A stretch of DNA of 48,871 nucleotides from Candidatus Rokuibacteriota bacterium (GCA_023249095.1 JAHFDK010000018.1:1-48871); one strand, 5' to 3'. Positions 25,495-33,792 are shown, counted from the stretch's first letter. Translations and numbers: made by a program. The notes: a model not told the origin generated them from the sequence alone.

Positions 25495-26946
25495 ATGGGA
25501 GAACTGCTGGACATTTCTGGGAAATTGAACGGCTTCGATCGCCCAGAACAGCCCTGGTCGTCCCGAGGTGGGCTCTCAGACGATGCGGAGCTGCTCGAAG
25601 CCATGGTTGAGGGCGCGTCCGAGGGACTCGTCTTGCTCTGCTCCGACGGCCTCATCCTCCGGGCCAACCGCGCCGCTTTCCAGTTCATCGGGCACAATCA
25701 CGACCGGATCATCGGCCGGGCGATCCAGGAGGTGCTCTTCAAGGGTTCCTTCGAGGCGTCGTTTATTGCCGAGGTCGTCGCCAGTCCCCTGGCGGTGAGC
25801 CGCGTCTACGATCTCGGCGATGGCCGCAGCGTCCTGGTGCAGGGCCGTCGGGTCGCCGCCGGCGCTGCGCGGGTGGTGCTGGTCATCTCCGACGTCACGA
25901 GCGTGAAGCAGCTCGTGAACCTCGTGCAGGGCCCGGAGGGCAACGCGAAGTCCACCTGGGCCGAGATGCGCTGCGCCGAGAAGACGCCGCCCGATGGCGT
26001 CCCCGTCGTCGTGAAGAGCGTGGCGATGCAGGCCGTGCGGGACAAGGCGCTACAGTGCGCGACGGTCGACTCGCCCGTGCTGCTGCGCGGCGAGACCGGT
26101 ACCGGCAAGGGGGTCTTCGCCAAGCTCATCCACGAGGCGTCGGCGCGGCGCGCCGGGCCGTTCCACGTCGTCAACTGTGGCGCGATCCCCGAGGGTCTGC
26201 TGGAGGCCGAGCTGTTCGGCTATGCCAGGGGCGCCTTCACCGGCGCCGACTCGCGCGGCAAGGTGGGGCTCATCGAGCTGGCCCATGCCGGCACGCTCCT
26301 GCTCGACGAGATCGGCGACCTGCCGCTCGGCCTGCAGGTGAAGCTCCTCCGCTTCCTGGAGGTGGGGGAGGTGTGGCCCGTCGGCGCGTCCAAGGGCAAG
26401 CGCCCGGACGTCCGGATCGTTGCCGCGACCAACCGCGACGTGCGTCAGATGATCGCCGAGGGGAGCTTTCGAAAGGATCTCTACTATCGGCTCAACGTCC
26501 TGTCCATCCGTATCCCGCCGCTGCGTGAGCATCCCGAAGACATTCCGTGGCTCGTCGCCACGATGCTGGATCAGCTCGAGCGCAGGCTGGGAAGGCGCAA
26601 GGGCATCGCGCCGGACGCGCTCGAGGCGATCGGCCGGCTCCCGTTCCCGGGCAACGTGCGCGAGCTCTGGAACGTGGTCGAGAGCCTCGTCGTCACCGTT
26701 CCGAGCGAGATCATCGAGGCGACCGATCTCCCCGTCGATGTCGCCGACGCGCAGGACGCTTCGCCGGCCGCCGCCACGCTGGAGTATGACGGCGGCGACT
26801 TGCGGCAGGCCCTGCGGAAGCTCGAGGCCCAGATCCTGCGCGAAGCGCTTCAGCGCTACGGGACCCAGTCGAAGGCCGCGCGCCACCTGGGCGTGGCGCA
26901 GGCCACGATCGCCCGCAAGACGAAGCTATACGGCCTCGACGCCTGA
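25495..26946 (+). CDS. Sigma-54-dependent activator, copy 1 (PAS - AAA+ - Fis HTH)
   Basis: The 483-residue protein has a PAS sensor domain (about 33-135), a sigma-54 interaction AAA+ domain (about 170-400) and a Fis-type helix-turn-helix (about 436-480). Visible motifs are Walker A GETGTGKG (199-206), the sigma-54-contacting loop GAFTGA (246-251), Walker B TLLLDEIG (267-274) and RLPFPGNVRELWN. There is no receiver domain, so PAS ligand binding or a partner protein probably controls it. ATG 25495 is chosen because the second copy starts at the same place. It differs from copy 2 at 16 residues, 15 of them in the first 121. Confidence 0.93.
   Translation: MGELLDISGKLNGFDRPEQPWSSRGGLSDDAELLEAMVEGASEGLVLLCSDGLILRANRAAFQFIGHNHDRIIGRAIQEVLFKGSFEASFIAEVVASPLAVSRVYDLGDGRSVLVQGRRVAAGAARVVLVISDVTSVKQLVNLVQGPEGNAKSTWAEMRCAEKTPPDGVPVVVKSVAMQAVRDKALQCATVDSPVLLRGETGTGKGVFAKLIHEASARRAGPFHVVNCGAIPEGLLEAELFGYARGAFTGADSRGKVGLIELAHAGTLLLDEIGDLPLGLQVKLLRFLEVGEVWPVGASKGKRPDVRIVAATNRDVRQMIAEGSFRKDLYYRLNVLSIRIPPLREHPEDIPWLVATMLDQLERRLGRRKGIAPDALEAIGRLPFPGNVRELWNVVESLVVTVPSEIIEATDLPVDVADAQDASPAAATLEYDGGDLRQALRKLEAQILREALQRYGTQSKAARHLGVAQATIARKTKLYGLDA
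25857..26927 (+). repeat. About 1,071-bp direct repeat, copy 1 (identical to 30017-31087)
   Basis: Every base from 25857 to 26927 appears the same as at +4160, silent positions included, whereas the preceding 360 bases of the gene carry many differences. The repeat covers the C-terminal edge of the PAS domain, the linker, the AAA+ domain and nearly all of the HTH. This points to recent gene conversion between the two copies or a very recent partial duplication. Confidence 0.9.
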
Positions 26947-26990
26947 ACCCGGCGTCGGCGGCCGAGTCACCTGCCCCTGAGTCAACCAAC

Positions 26991-27012
26991 CGGCCGCCTG
27001 CCCAGGCGGCCG
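26991..27012. terminator. Perfect 22-base palindrome after activator copy 1
   Basis: CGGCCGCCTG at 26991-27000 pairs with CAGGCGGCCG at 27003-27012. It lies 45 bases beyond the activator stop, in the 261-base space before the convergent ATPase gene. There is no T tract, so it is a candidate terminator or 3'-end hairpin rather than a classical intrinsic terminator. Confidence 0.4.
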
Positions 27013-27137
27013 CCGCCGGAATGAGTATCAGGAAGTCGGAATTGCTGCAGGCGGAGGCGCCGCTCTCGCTGAGCACTTATCCACGAGCATGTCGCGGCAG
27101 GCCATCGAACGGGCAGGGGCGAGGAGTTCGCGATCAC

Positions 27138-27180
27138 CTTGGGGGCTGGGGCCCCCCTGCGAGCGAGGGGAGCCTCGGGA
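27138..27180. repeat. Dispersed palindromic repeat with GGGGGCTGGGGCCCCC hairpin
   Basis: The hairpin resembles the one at 25105 and is followed by TGCGAGCGAGGGGAGCCT, similar to the end of the 65-bp unit. It lies just past the 3' end of the ATPase gene. Relatedness was judged by eye. Confidence 0.45.
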
Positions 27181-27207
27181 TTGATCGTGCGAGCGCCAGG
27201 CTGGCGG

Positions 27208-29268
27208 TCAGATCGCAGTGAGGCGGAGCTGCCGCAGGGCCGAGTGCGGGAGGGCGCGGATGAGCTCTTCGAGGTTGGTCCGGCCCTGACGTAGCTTCTC
27301 GGCGACATCCTCCGCCATGGGCAGCGTCGTCTTCTGCGCGCTCCGCCGGATTTCCTCGAACGGGGCGCCGCGGTTGATGAGCATGATGTCGGCGTCGTTC
27401 GGGGTCCACAGCTCCGCGAGGATCAGGCGACCGCGGTAGCCGGTGTAGTTGCAGGCTCCGCATCCGCGGCCCCGGAACCAGCGGAAATCCGCGGGCGGCG
27501 TGCCGAGGGTCTCCTTCAGAAGCTCCGCGGGTGGCGTGTACGGCTCCCGGCACTCCGAGCACACTTCGCGCGCCAGACGCTGGGAGAGCACGCCCAGGAG
27601 GGACGACGCGATCAGGTTCGAGTCGACGCCGAGGTCAAGGAGCCGCGGCAGCGAGCTGATCGCGTCGTTCGTGTGGAGCGTGCTCAGCACGAGGTGGCCG
27701 GTCTGGGCCGCGCGAAAGGCGAGCTCCGCGGTTTCGCTGTCCCGGATCTCGCCGACCATGATCACGTTCGGGTCGTGCCGGAGGAAGGAGCGCAGGTACT
27801 TGGCGAACGTGTTTCCGAGGCGGTCGTCCACTTCGTGCTGGCGGAAGGCGTCACAGACGTACTCGATCGGGTTCTCGGCGGTCAGGATCTTGATCCCGGG
27901 CTGGTACACGCTCTTGAGCGCGCCGAAGAGGGTCGTGCTCTTGCCGGAGCCGGTGGGACCCGTGACCAGGATGATTCCGGTGGACGAGCGGAGGAGCTGG
28001 CGCAGCCTTGCGGCGACGGGGGCGCGGAGGCCCAGTGCCTCCACGGACTGCGGAAGACCGCGCGGGTCGAGGATCCGGATGACGGCGCTCTCGCCGTAAT
28101 AGCTGGGAATGATGGAGATACGAAAGTCCACTGTGGCAGCCTGACCGCCCCGGTCCACGCGCGCTCGGAAGCTCCCGTCCTGGGGCCGCCGGCGCTCCGC
28201 GATGTCGAGCTTGCTGAGGATCTTGAGCCGTGACATCAGCCTGCCACGATTCAAATTCAGCGTTTCGTCCAAGCGGTCGAGATCGAGCCCTTGCAGCACG
28301 CCGTCGATGCGGAACCGCGTCTGGATCCCGCGGTCCACGGCCTCGAGATGAATGTCGGAGGCGCCACGCTCGATCGCCAGAGTCAACAGCTGGCGGACGA
28401 TGCTGACCGTACCCTCGGAGACGCGCTGGCCGCCGAGGTCGAGCGCGCTGCCCTCCGAGAGGCTCTCGATCTCCTCGAACGAGAGGACGTGCGGCTCGCC
28501 CATAAGCGGCTGTGGCTCGTGCCCGTTCTCGTGCGGCGCGTGACCATTGGGGCCCTCCACCATGGAACCGGGGTACATCTGCCCAAGCGCCCGCACGATG
28601 CTGGCCCTGGTGGACGTGATGACCTCGATCTCGAAACCCGTGCTCGACTTGAGGTCGTCGATGACCGCTGTCCGCGTCGGATCGTCCATGGCGACGACCA
28701 GCGTCTGGCCGACGCGCGCGATCGGGACGACGAGGCGCTTCGTGGCGAATCGTGGATTGATCAGTGGTCTCAGCGACATGTCCAGAGCGATCGTGGCGAG
28801 GTCGAAGAAATTGATGTGGAGCTGGAGGCACAACGCCCACCGCAGCTGCTCTTCGGTGACGAACTTCAATCGGATGACCGCTTCCCCGAGCGTCTGCTTC
28901 CAGCGCCGCTGCTCGGCGAGAGCCGTCGCGAGCTGCTCGGGGGTGAGCGCGTGCGTCTTCACCAGGAGCTCGCCCAGCTTCGAGCGGCGCCGGTAGCGCT
29001 CGAGAACCGACACGAGCTGTCGCCGCGTCAGTATTTTTTGCGCGACGAGGATGTGGCCGAGCGGCATGTAGGTTTTCGCCTGGCTTTGCACGCGTAGCGC
29101 CTTCTGCACCTGTGCCTCTGTCGCGAGCCTCTCGGCGATGAGAAGGTCGCCGAGGCGCAGAACGGCCGCCTGACGCCGCGAGGTGCCGTTGCGGACCGCC
29201 GACGGCCCCGCGCCGTCCAACGGTATCACGTGAGGCAACTCGACCTCGAGACGGGGCCCCGGATTCAT
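27208..29268 (-). CDS. PilB/GspE-type secretion ATPase with tandem MshEN-like modules
   Basis: The 686-residue protein powers type IV pilus or type II secretion assembly. Its N-terminus has four 24-residue half-repeats of MshEN type, starting RLG (38), PLG (69), KLG (97) and TLG (126); MshEN pairs bind cyclic di-GMP in known proteins. Then come GTVSIVRQLLTLAIERGASD, Walker A GPTGSGKSTTL, MVGEIRDSETAELAFRAAQ, HLVLSTLHTNDA and a zinc tetracysteine (CSEC, CGAC). ATG 29268 is preferred over an upstream in-frame ATG (29316) because a sigma-54-type promoter overlaps the extra codons. No pilus platform or pilin genes adjoin it. Confidence 0.9.
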   Translation of the reverse strand: MNPGPRLEVELPHVIPLDGAGPSAVRNGTSRRQAAVLRLGDLLIAERLATEAQVQKALRVQSQAKTYMPLGHILVAQKILTRRQLVSVLERYRRRSKLGELLVKTHALTPEQLATALAEQRRWKQTLGEAVIRLKFVTEEQLRWALCLQLHINFFDLATIALDMSLRPLINPRFATKRLVVPIARVGQTLVVAMDDPTRTAVIDDLKSSTGFEIEVITSTRASIVRALGQMYPGSMVEGPNGHAPHENGHEPQPLMGEPHVLSFEEIESLSEGSALDLGGQRVSEGTVSIVRQLLTLAIERGASDIHLEAVDRGIQTRFRIDGVLQGLDLDRLDETLNLNRGRLMSRLKILSKLDIAERRRPQDGSFRARVDRGGQAATVDFRISIIPSYYGESAVIRILDPRGLPQSVEALGLRAPVAARLRQLLRSSTGIILVTGPTGSGKSTTLFGALKSVYQPGIKILTAENPIEYVCDAFRQHEVDDRLGNTFAKYLRSFLRHDPNVIMVGEIRDSETAELAFRAAQTGHLVLSTLHTNDAISSLPRLLDLGVDSNLIASSLLGVLSQRLAREVCSECREPYTPPAELLKETLGTPPADFRWFRGRGCGACNYTGYRGRLILAELWTPNDADIMLINRGAPFEEIRRSAQKTTLPMAEDVAEKLRQGRTNLEELIRALPHSALRQLRLTAI

Positions 29269-29283
29269 CGGCTCTTTCAGCAG

Positions 29284-29298
29284 GCAACGAGTATGCCA
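29284..29298 (-). promoter_or_regulatory. Sigma-54-type promoter before the PilB-like ATPase
   Basis: On the minus strand TTGGCATACTCGTTGC has GG (29297-29296) and GC (29285-29284) with 10 bases between, and an exact TTGC -12 box. The predicted start of transcription is about 4 bases before the ATG at 29268, giving an almost leaderless message. It lies inside the upstream in-frame extension of the ORF, which argues against the longer protein. Confidence 0.6.
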
Positions 29299-29446
29299 AC
29301 TTCCGATGATCGCCAACCCGCGAGAAACCAGGAGTGCACCGGCCGTCTGCGCGAGGAACGCTGGTAAGCCTTCTGCCGATTGGTAGGTTTCGTTCCGCCC
29401 GTGGAGTCGCGCACCGCGAAAATTTTATCGCCTGCTGCCCGCAGAG

Positions 29447-29454
29447 TTTGCACC
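29447..29454 (+). promoter_or_regulatory. TTTGCACC motif midway between two divergent sigma-54-type promoters
   Basis: This motif matches the repeated TTGCACC upstream of activator copy 1. It lies about 150 bases from the ATPase promoter and about 170 bases from the activator copy 2 promoter, a usual distance for enhancer binding. It sits in the 386-base divergent space 29269-29654, whose right part is diverged but alignable to the region upstream of copy 1. The role is inference. Confidence 0.35.
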
Positions 29455-29621
29455 GAGGAATCATGCTCATTCAGCTCTTGGACTTTCCGGAAGACGTCGG
29501 GAGACCTCAGAGTCTTCTGACGTCGTTGCGGTTTCGCAGGATGGAGTTACAGGAGCTATTGTTCATTCGGGCGGCCGCATGAGAGTCCCCGATCTCCGCC
29601 TGCGACAGATCTCGACCCGAT

Positions 29622-29636
29622 TGGCACGCCTTGTGC
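29622..29636 (+). promoter_or_regulatory. Sigma-54-type promoter (-24/-12) before activator copy 2
   Basis: TTGGCACGCCTTGTGC is the same sequence as before copy 1, with GG at 29623-29624 and GC at 29635-29636. The preceding 42 or so bases (from CCCCGATCTCCGCCTGCGAC) are also identical in the two copies. The predicted transcript start is about 7 bases before the ATG at 29655. Confidence 0.6.
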
Positions 29637-29654
29637 CATGGTGAGCCTTTTGAG

Positions 29655-31106
29655 ATGGAGGAATTGCTGCACGGTTCTGGAAAATTGAACGGCTTCGATC
29701 GACCAGAACAGTCCTGGTCGTCCGGAGGCGGGCTTTCGGGCGATGCGGAACTGCTCGAAGCCATGGTCGAGGGCGCGTCCGAGGGGCTCGTCTTGCTCTG
29801 CTCCGACGGCCTCATCCTCCGGGCCAACCGCGCCGCTTTCCAGTTCATCGGGCACGATCGCGACCGGATCATCGGCCGGCCGATCCAGGAGGTGCTCCTC
29901 AAAGGCGCCTTCGAGGCGTCGTTCATTGCCGAGGTTGTCGCCAGCCCCCTGGCGGTGAGCCGCGCCTACGATCTCGCCGATGGCCGCAGCGTCCTGGTGC
30001 AGGGCCGTCCGGTCGTCGCCGGCGCTGCGCGGGTGGTGCTGGTCATCTCCGACGTCACGAGCGTGAAGCAGCTCGTGAACCTCGTGCAGGGCCCGGAGGG
30101 CAACGCGAAGTCCACCTGGGCCGAGATGCGCTGCGCCGAGAAGACGCCGCCCGATGGCGTCCCCGTCGTCGTGAAGAGCGTGGCGATGCAGGCCGTGCGG
30201 GACAAGGCGCTACAGTGCGCGACGGTCGACTCGCCCGTGCTGCTGCGCGGCGAGACCGGTACCGGCAAGGGGGTCTTCGCCAAGCTCATCCACGAGGCGT
30301 CGGCGCGGCGCGCCGGGCCGTTCCACGTCGTCAACTGTGGCGCGATCCCCGAGGGTCTGCTGGAGGCCGAGCTGTTCGGCTATGCCAGGGGCGCCTTCAC
30401 CGGCGCCGACTCGCGCGGCAAGGTGGGGCTCATCGAGCTGGCCCATGCCGGCACGCTCCTGCTCGACGAGATCGGCGACCTGCCGCTCGGCCTGCAGGTG
30501 AAGCTCCTCCGCTTCCTGGAGGTGGGGGAGGTGTGGCCCGTCGGCGCGTCCAAGGGCAAGCGCCCGGACGTCCGGATCGTTGCCGCGACCAACCGCGACG
30601 TGCGTCAGATGATCGCCGAGGGGAGCTTTCGAAAGGATCTCTACTATCGGCTCAACGTCCTGTCCATCCGTATCCCGCCGCTGCGTGAGCATCCCGAAGA
30701 CATTCCGTGGCTCGTCGCCACGATGCTGGATCAGCTCGAGCGCAGGCTGGGAAGGCGCAAGGGCATCGCGCCGGACGCGCTCGAGGCGATCGGCCGGCTC
30801 CCGTTCCCGGGCAACGTGCGCGAGCTCTGGAACGTGGTCGAGAGCCTCGTCGTCACCGTTCCGAGCGAGATCATCGAGGCGACCGATCTCCCCGTCGATG
30901 TCGCCGACGCGCAGGACGCTTCGCCGGCCGCCGCCACGCTGGAGTATGACGGCGGCGACTTGCGGCAGGCCCTGCGGAAGCTCGAGGCCCAGATCCTGCG
31001 CGAAGCGCTTCAGCGCTACGGGACCCAGTCGAAGGCCGCGCGCCACCTGGGCGTGGCGCAGGCCACGATCGCCCGCAAGACGAAGCTCTACCGTCTCGAC
31101 GCCTGA
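29655..31106 (+). CDS. Sigma-54-dependent activator, copy 2 (PAS - AAA+ - Fis HTH)
   Basis: The 483-residue protein has the same domain plan and length as copy 1 and is identical at 467 positions. Differences cluster in and before the PAS domain (residues 2, 6, 7, 20, 24, 29, 68, 69, 76, 82, 85, 104, 108, 119, 121) plus residue 480 (Arg for Gly). ATPase, GAFTGA and DNA-binding segments are unchanged, so both proteins should recognise the same sites but could sense different inputs. It is divergent from the ATPase gene. The 3' flanks of the two copies differ straight after the stop codons. Confidence 0.93.
   Translation: MEELLHGSGKLNGFDRPEQSWSSGGGLSGDAELLEAMVEGASEGLVLLCSDGLILRANRAAFQFIGHDRDRIIGRPIQEVLLKGAFEASFIAEVVASPLAVSRAYDLADGRSVLVQGRPVVAGAARVVLVISDVTSVKQLVNLVQGPEGNAKSTWAEMRCAEKTPPDGVPVVVKSVAMQAVRDKALQCATVDSPVLLRGETGTGKGVFAKLIHEASARRAGPFHVVNCGAIPEGLLEAELFGYARGAFTGADSRGKVGLIELAHAGTLLLDEIGDLPLGLQVKLLRFLEVGEVWPVGASKGKRPDVRIVAATNRDVRQMIAEGSFRKDLYYRLNVLSIRIPPLREHPEDIPWLVATMLDQLERRLGRRKGIAPDALEAIGRLPFPGNVRELWNVVESLVVTVPSEIIEATDLPVDVADAQDASPAAATLEYDGGDLRQALRKLEAQILREALQRYGTQSKAARHLGVAQATIARKTKLYRLDA
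30017..31087 (+). repeat. About 1,071-bp direct repeat, copy 2 (identical to 25857-26927)
   Basis: This is the second copy of the identical block. The two copies are in the same orientation with starts 4,160 bases apart, so recombination between them would delete the PilB-like ATPase gene and leave one hybrid activator. Confidence 0.9.
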
Positions 31107-31118
31107 ACCTTGCCGGGG

Positions 31119-31316
31119 TCACTTCTTGGCGCTCGCCTTCACGAGCACGATGACCAGCACCAGCGCCACCGTACTCACCGCGATGACCGAGAGCGTCTTC
31201 CCGAGAGTTTCTTTCAGGAGGTCGCGCGAGATGACGTCGAGGATCGAGAGGTTGACGACGAGAGTGGCGACGACGATCGAGAGCACGGCCCCCAACACCA
31301 GAATACGTCTTAGCAT
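31119..31316 (-). CDS. Small two-helix membrane protein
   Basis: The 65-residue protein starts at ATG 31316 with GAGGTG upstream. It has two hydrophobic helices, about residues 5-23 (ILVLGAVLSIVVATLVVNL) and 43-60 (LSVIAVSTVALVLVIVLV), joined by a charged loop, and ends ASAKK. I do not recognise a family. It converges with activator copy 2, with a 12-base gap, and lies downstream of the M48 protease on the same strand, with 67 bases between. It may be a small subunit or regulator of the membrane protease, but that is a guess. Confidence 0.65.
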   Translation of the reverse strand: MLRRILVLGAVLSIVVATLVVNLSILDVISRDLLKETLGKTLSVIAVSTVALVLVIVLVKASAKK

Positions 31317-31383
31317 GGCGCACCTCGGGCTGCGGCGTGACGCCGGCTGTGCCGCGCTCGCGTCATCGCGCGTGGGTTCTCCA

Positions 31384-33015
31384 TCACTCGGTTCCCCATG
31401 ACACGGGCGTCGATCTCGGCAAGTAGCCGGCGATCCCCTGACTTGTCTCGACCCAGATGAAGTCCCCGACGACGCCCCGCAATGCGAGGACCGTGCCCGT
31501 CGCCAGCCGGGCCTGGACGGCCGAGGCCGAGTCCGGCCGCTCGTACAGCACGGCGGACCGCTCGCCGACTCGAATGTACGAGACGACCCCCGCCGAGAAG
31601 AGGAGCGGCGTCGCCGGCTCGCTCGGGCTTCGCGGCCCCCCGATCCGCTCGGGCGGGGCAGTGGGCTTCTCGGCGGGCTCAACTGTGACGCCGAGCGCCC
31701 CGACGCCGGCGTCCCGACTTCGGGCGTCCGCATCGGCGACCGGCCGTTGGCTCCGATCTCGCTCGCTCCCCCGAGCGCGGGGCGCCTCCAGGCGGAATGT
31801 GACTCCAGCTATCTGGGCCGCGTGCAGCGCCTCGGGCGAGATGCCGCTGCCCATCCGGGCCAGCACCGCAACACGCTCCTCGAGCGGGGGATGGGACGCC
31901 ACGCCGCGGTCCCACCAGCCCGTCTCCGGGCGCAGCGGCTCCACGAGGAAGAGGTGCGCGGCCGCTCTGGGCAGGTTCATGGCGGCGCCGCTCGCCGCCC
32001 CGACCTTCACGAGGGCGAGCGCGAGCCCTTCCGGGTCCCGGGTCAGAAGGATCGCGTCGGCATCCGCGAGGAACTCCCGCTGCCGGGACACGGCCCCGCT
32101 GACGCGTCTTCCGCAGCGCTGCGCCCCGAAGAGGACGTAGAACGGTGATCCCATGAAGAGCGGCCCGTAGAAGATCATCATCCCGATAAGAACGAACCCC
32201 GCCACTTTGCCCCGAGTGGTCGCGGCCAGGAAATCACGGACCTCACCGGAGAAGAACCAGAGGGCCAGCGCGATCTCGGCGAGGATGGCCAGCACCGACA
32301 TGGCGGCGATCACGGCCATGAGCCCGCTCAGAAACAGGCACCCCTTGATGACCAGCGGATTCCGGTTGAGCCGGGTCAGAAGGCCGAGCGGCAGTCGCAG
32401 GACGGCGAGCACCGCGGCGAGGACGGTATTGAGCCGCGTGTCCTGGTTGCCGATGTGGGACAGCTCGTGCGCGATGACGCCGTAGAGCCCGCGGCGGTCG
32501 AGGAGCCCGAGGAGCCCTCGCGTGACGACGACGGCCGCGTGCTCGGGATCGAGGCCGACGGCGAAGGCGTTCGGGTCCCGGGACTCGATCACGTAGACCT
32601 TCGGTGTCGGCAACCCGGCGGCGAGGCTGAGGTTCTCGACGGCCCGCCAGAGCTCGGGCTCGTCCTCGGGGCTGATCGGCCTGGCCCGCGTGAGCCGGAG
32701 GACGAGCCGGGTCGCCTGCTCCAGCTCGAGCCACGCCACCGCGATGCCGGCGACGAGGACGACGAGCAGGACCAGCGTCGCGGTCGTGGCGAACATCAGC
32801 ACGGTCCCTTCCACGGTCGATTGGATCCGGTCGAACGCTGCCCCGCCGAGCGCGGGCAGCAGCACGCCGAAGTAGATCACGGGCGTGAGCAGCGGGATCA
32901 GGCCTGCGACGAACGGCAAGATCAGGACGGTGAAGAGCGCCAGGAGCCGGCGAGTGGCGCGGCGGTTCGCGGCCACCCGGTCGTAGACAAGGACGGGCTG
33001 CGACGGCTCGGGCAA
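31384..33015 (-). CDS. M48-family membrane zinc metalloprotease with C-terminal SH3-like domain
   Basis: The 543-residue protein has two N-terminal membrane helices (about 25-55 and 70-95), then an M48 peptidase domain with zinc-binding VIAHELSHIGNQD (His183, Glu184, His187) and a third ligand Glu in SRQREFLADADA. Two or more further hydrophobic helices lie within the domain. The C-terminus (about 470-543) is a bacterial SH3-like domain, including VVSYIRVGERSAVLYERPD. It resembles HtpX-type proteases that clear damaged membrane proteins, with an added surface-binding domain. It starts with TTG at 33015, 7 bases after the LemA gene, a common pairing. Confidence 0.88.
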   Translation of the reverse strand: MPEPSQPVLVYDRVAANRRATRRLLALFTVLILPFVAGLIPLLTPVIYFGVLLPALGGAAFDRIQSTVEGTVLMFATTATLVLLVVLVAGIAVAWLELEQATRLVLRLTRARPISPEDEPELWRAVENLSLAAGLPTPKVYVIESRDPNAFAVGLDPEHAAVVVTRGLLGLLDRRGLYGVIAHELSHIGNQDTRLNTVLAAVLAVLRLPLGLLTRLNRNPLVIKGCLFLSGLMAVIAAMSVLAILAEIALALWFFSGEVRDFLAATTRGKVAGFVLIGMMIFYGPLFMGSPFYVLFGAQRCGRRVSGAVSRQREFLADADAILLTRDPEGLALALVKVGAASGAAMNLPRAAAHLFLVEPLRPETGWWDRGVASHPPLEERVAVLARMGSGISPEALHAAQIAGVTFRLEAPRARGSERDRSQRPVADADARSRDAGVGALGVTVEPAEKPTAPPERIGGPRSPSEPATPLLFSAGVVSYIRVGERSAVLYERPDSASAVQARLATGTVLALRGVVGDFIWVETSQGIAGYLPRSTPVSWGTE

Positions 33016-33022
33016 GCGCGCG

Positions 33023-33649
33023 CTACGCTGGCGGCGAGGCGGACGGCGGCGCGTCCTCCGGCCGCGGTCTCGGCGCCTGCGCCGGGGCGAAGCTCACGGT
33101 CACTTCGGCCCGCCCCTCGTCTCCGGTCTCGAAGAACTCGGCGGCGGCGAAGCCGAGGTTGCTGGCCACGAGGACGCCCGGGAACGTCTCGATCCGCGTG
33201 TTGTAGTCGAGCACGTTGCGGTTGTAGAACTGGCGCGCGAAGGCGACCTTCTCCTCGACGTCCGAGAGCTCGCGCTGGAGGGCCGTGAGGTTCTCCGAGG
33301 CCCGGAGCGTCGGATAGTTCTCCACCACCGCGAACAGGTGCCCCAGAGCCTGGCTCAGCGCGTTGTTGGCACTCGCCGCCGCGGCGGCGCCGCCTGCCTG
33401 TTGCAGGGCGCCGCGAGCCCGCGTAACCTCCTCGAACACGCCCCGCTCGTGGGCCACGTACCCCCGCACGGACTCGACGAGGTTGGGGACGAGGCTGGCC
33501 CGCCGTCTCAGCTGGACGTCGACTCCCGACCACGCCTCGCGCACGCGATTGCGCGAGCGCACGAGACGGTTGTAGGTGGCGACGCCGGCGAGCACGGCGA
33601 CGACGAGGAGCGTCAGGACGAGGCCAATGATGAGATCGGCTGCGCTCAC
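33023..33649 (-). CDS. lemA: LemA family protein
   Basis: The 208-residue protein has one N-terminal membrane helix (IIGLVLTLLVVAVLAGVATY) followed by the LemA helical domain: LVRSRNRVREAWSGVDVQLR, RASLVPNLVESVRGYVAHE, YPTLRASENLTALQRELSDV and FARQFYNRNVLDYNTRIETF. The C-terminal tail is Pro-rich. LemA proteins are envelope-facing and often paired with M48 or TPM-domain proteins; their biochemical role is unclear. GTG 33649 with GGGAGG upstream is chosen; a longer in-frame reading has no homology. The M48 gene follows after 7 bases. Confidence 0.88.
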   Translation of the reverse strand: MSAADLIIGLVLTLLVVAVLAGVATYNRLVRSRNRVREAWSGVDVQLRRRASLVPNLVESVRGYVAHERGVFEEVTRARGALQQAGGAAAAASANNALSQALGHLFAVVENYPTLRASENLTALQRELSDVEEKVAFARQFYNRNVLDYNTRIETFPGVLVASNLGFAAAEFFETGDEGRAEVTVSFAPAQAPRPRPEDAPPSASPPA

Positions 33650-33792
33650 TGTCCCTCCCGGTCCGTCGGAGTGGCCGGCCCACGCGACGCGGCTCTGCGG
33701 ACCGTGGCGGACACTATAGCGCGTCGCCCCCGCGCTGGGAATGGAGGGTGGGCCACGACGATCGACATCCCCACCTTCCTGGGAGCTGAACG

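Noticed and set aside
25495..31106. Insertion sequence or composite transposon with activator genes as ends
   Set aside because: No transposase, terminal inverted repeats or target duplications were seen. The repeats are ordinary regulator genes in direct orientation.
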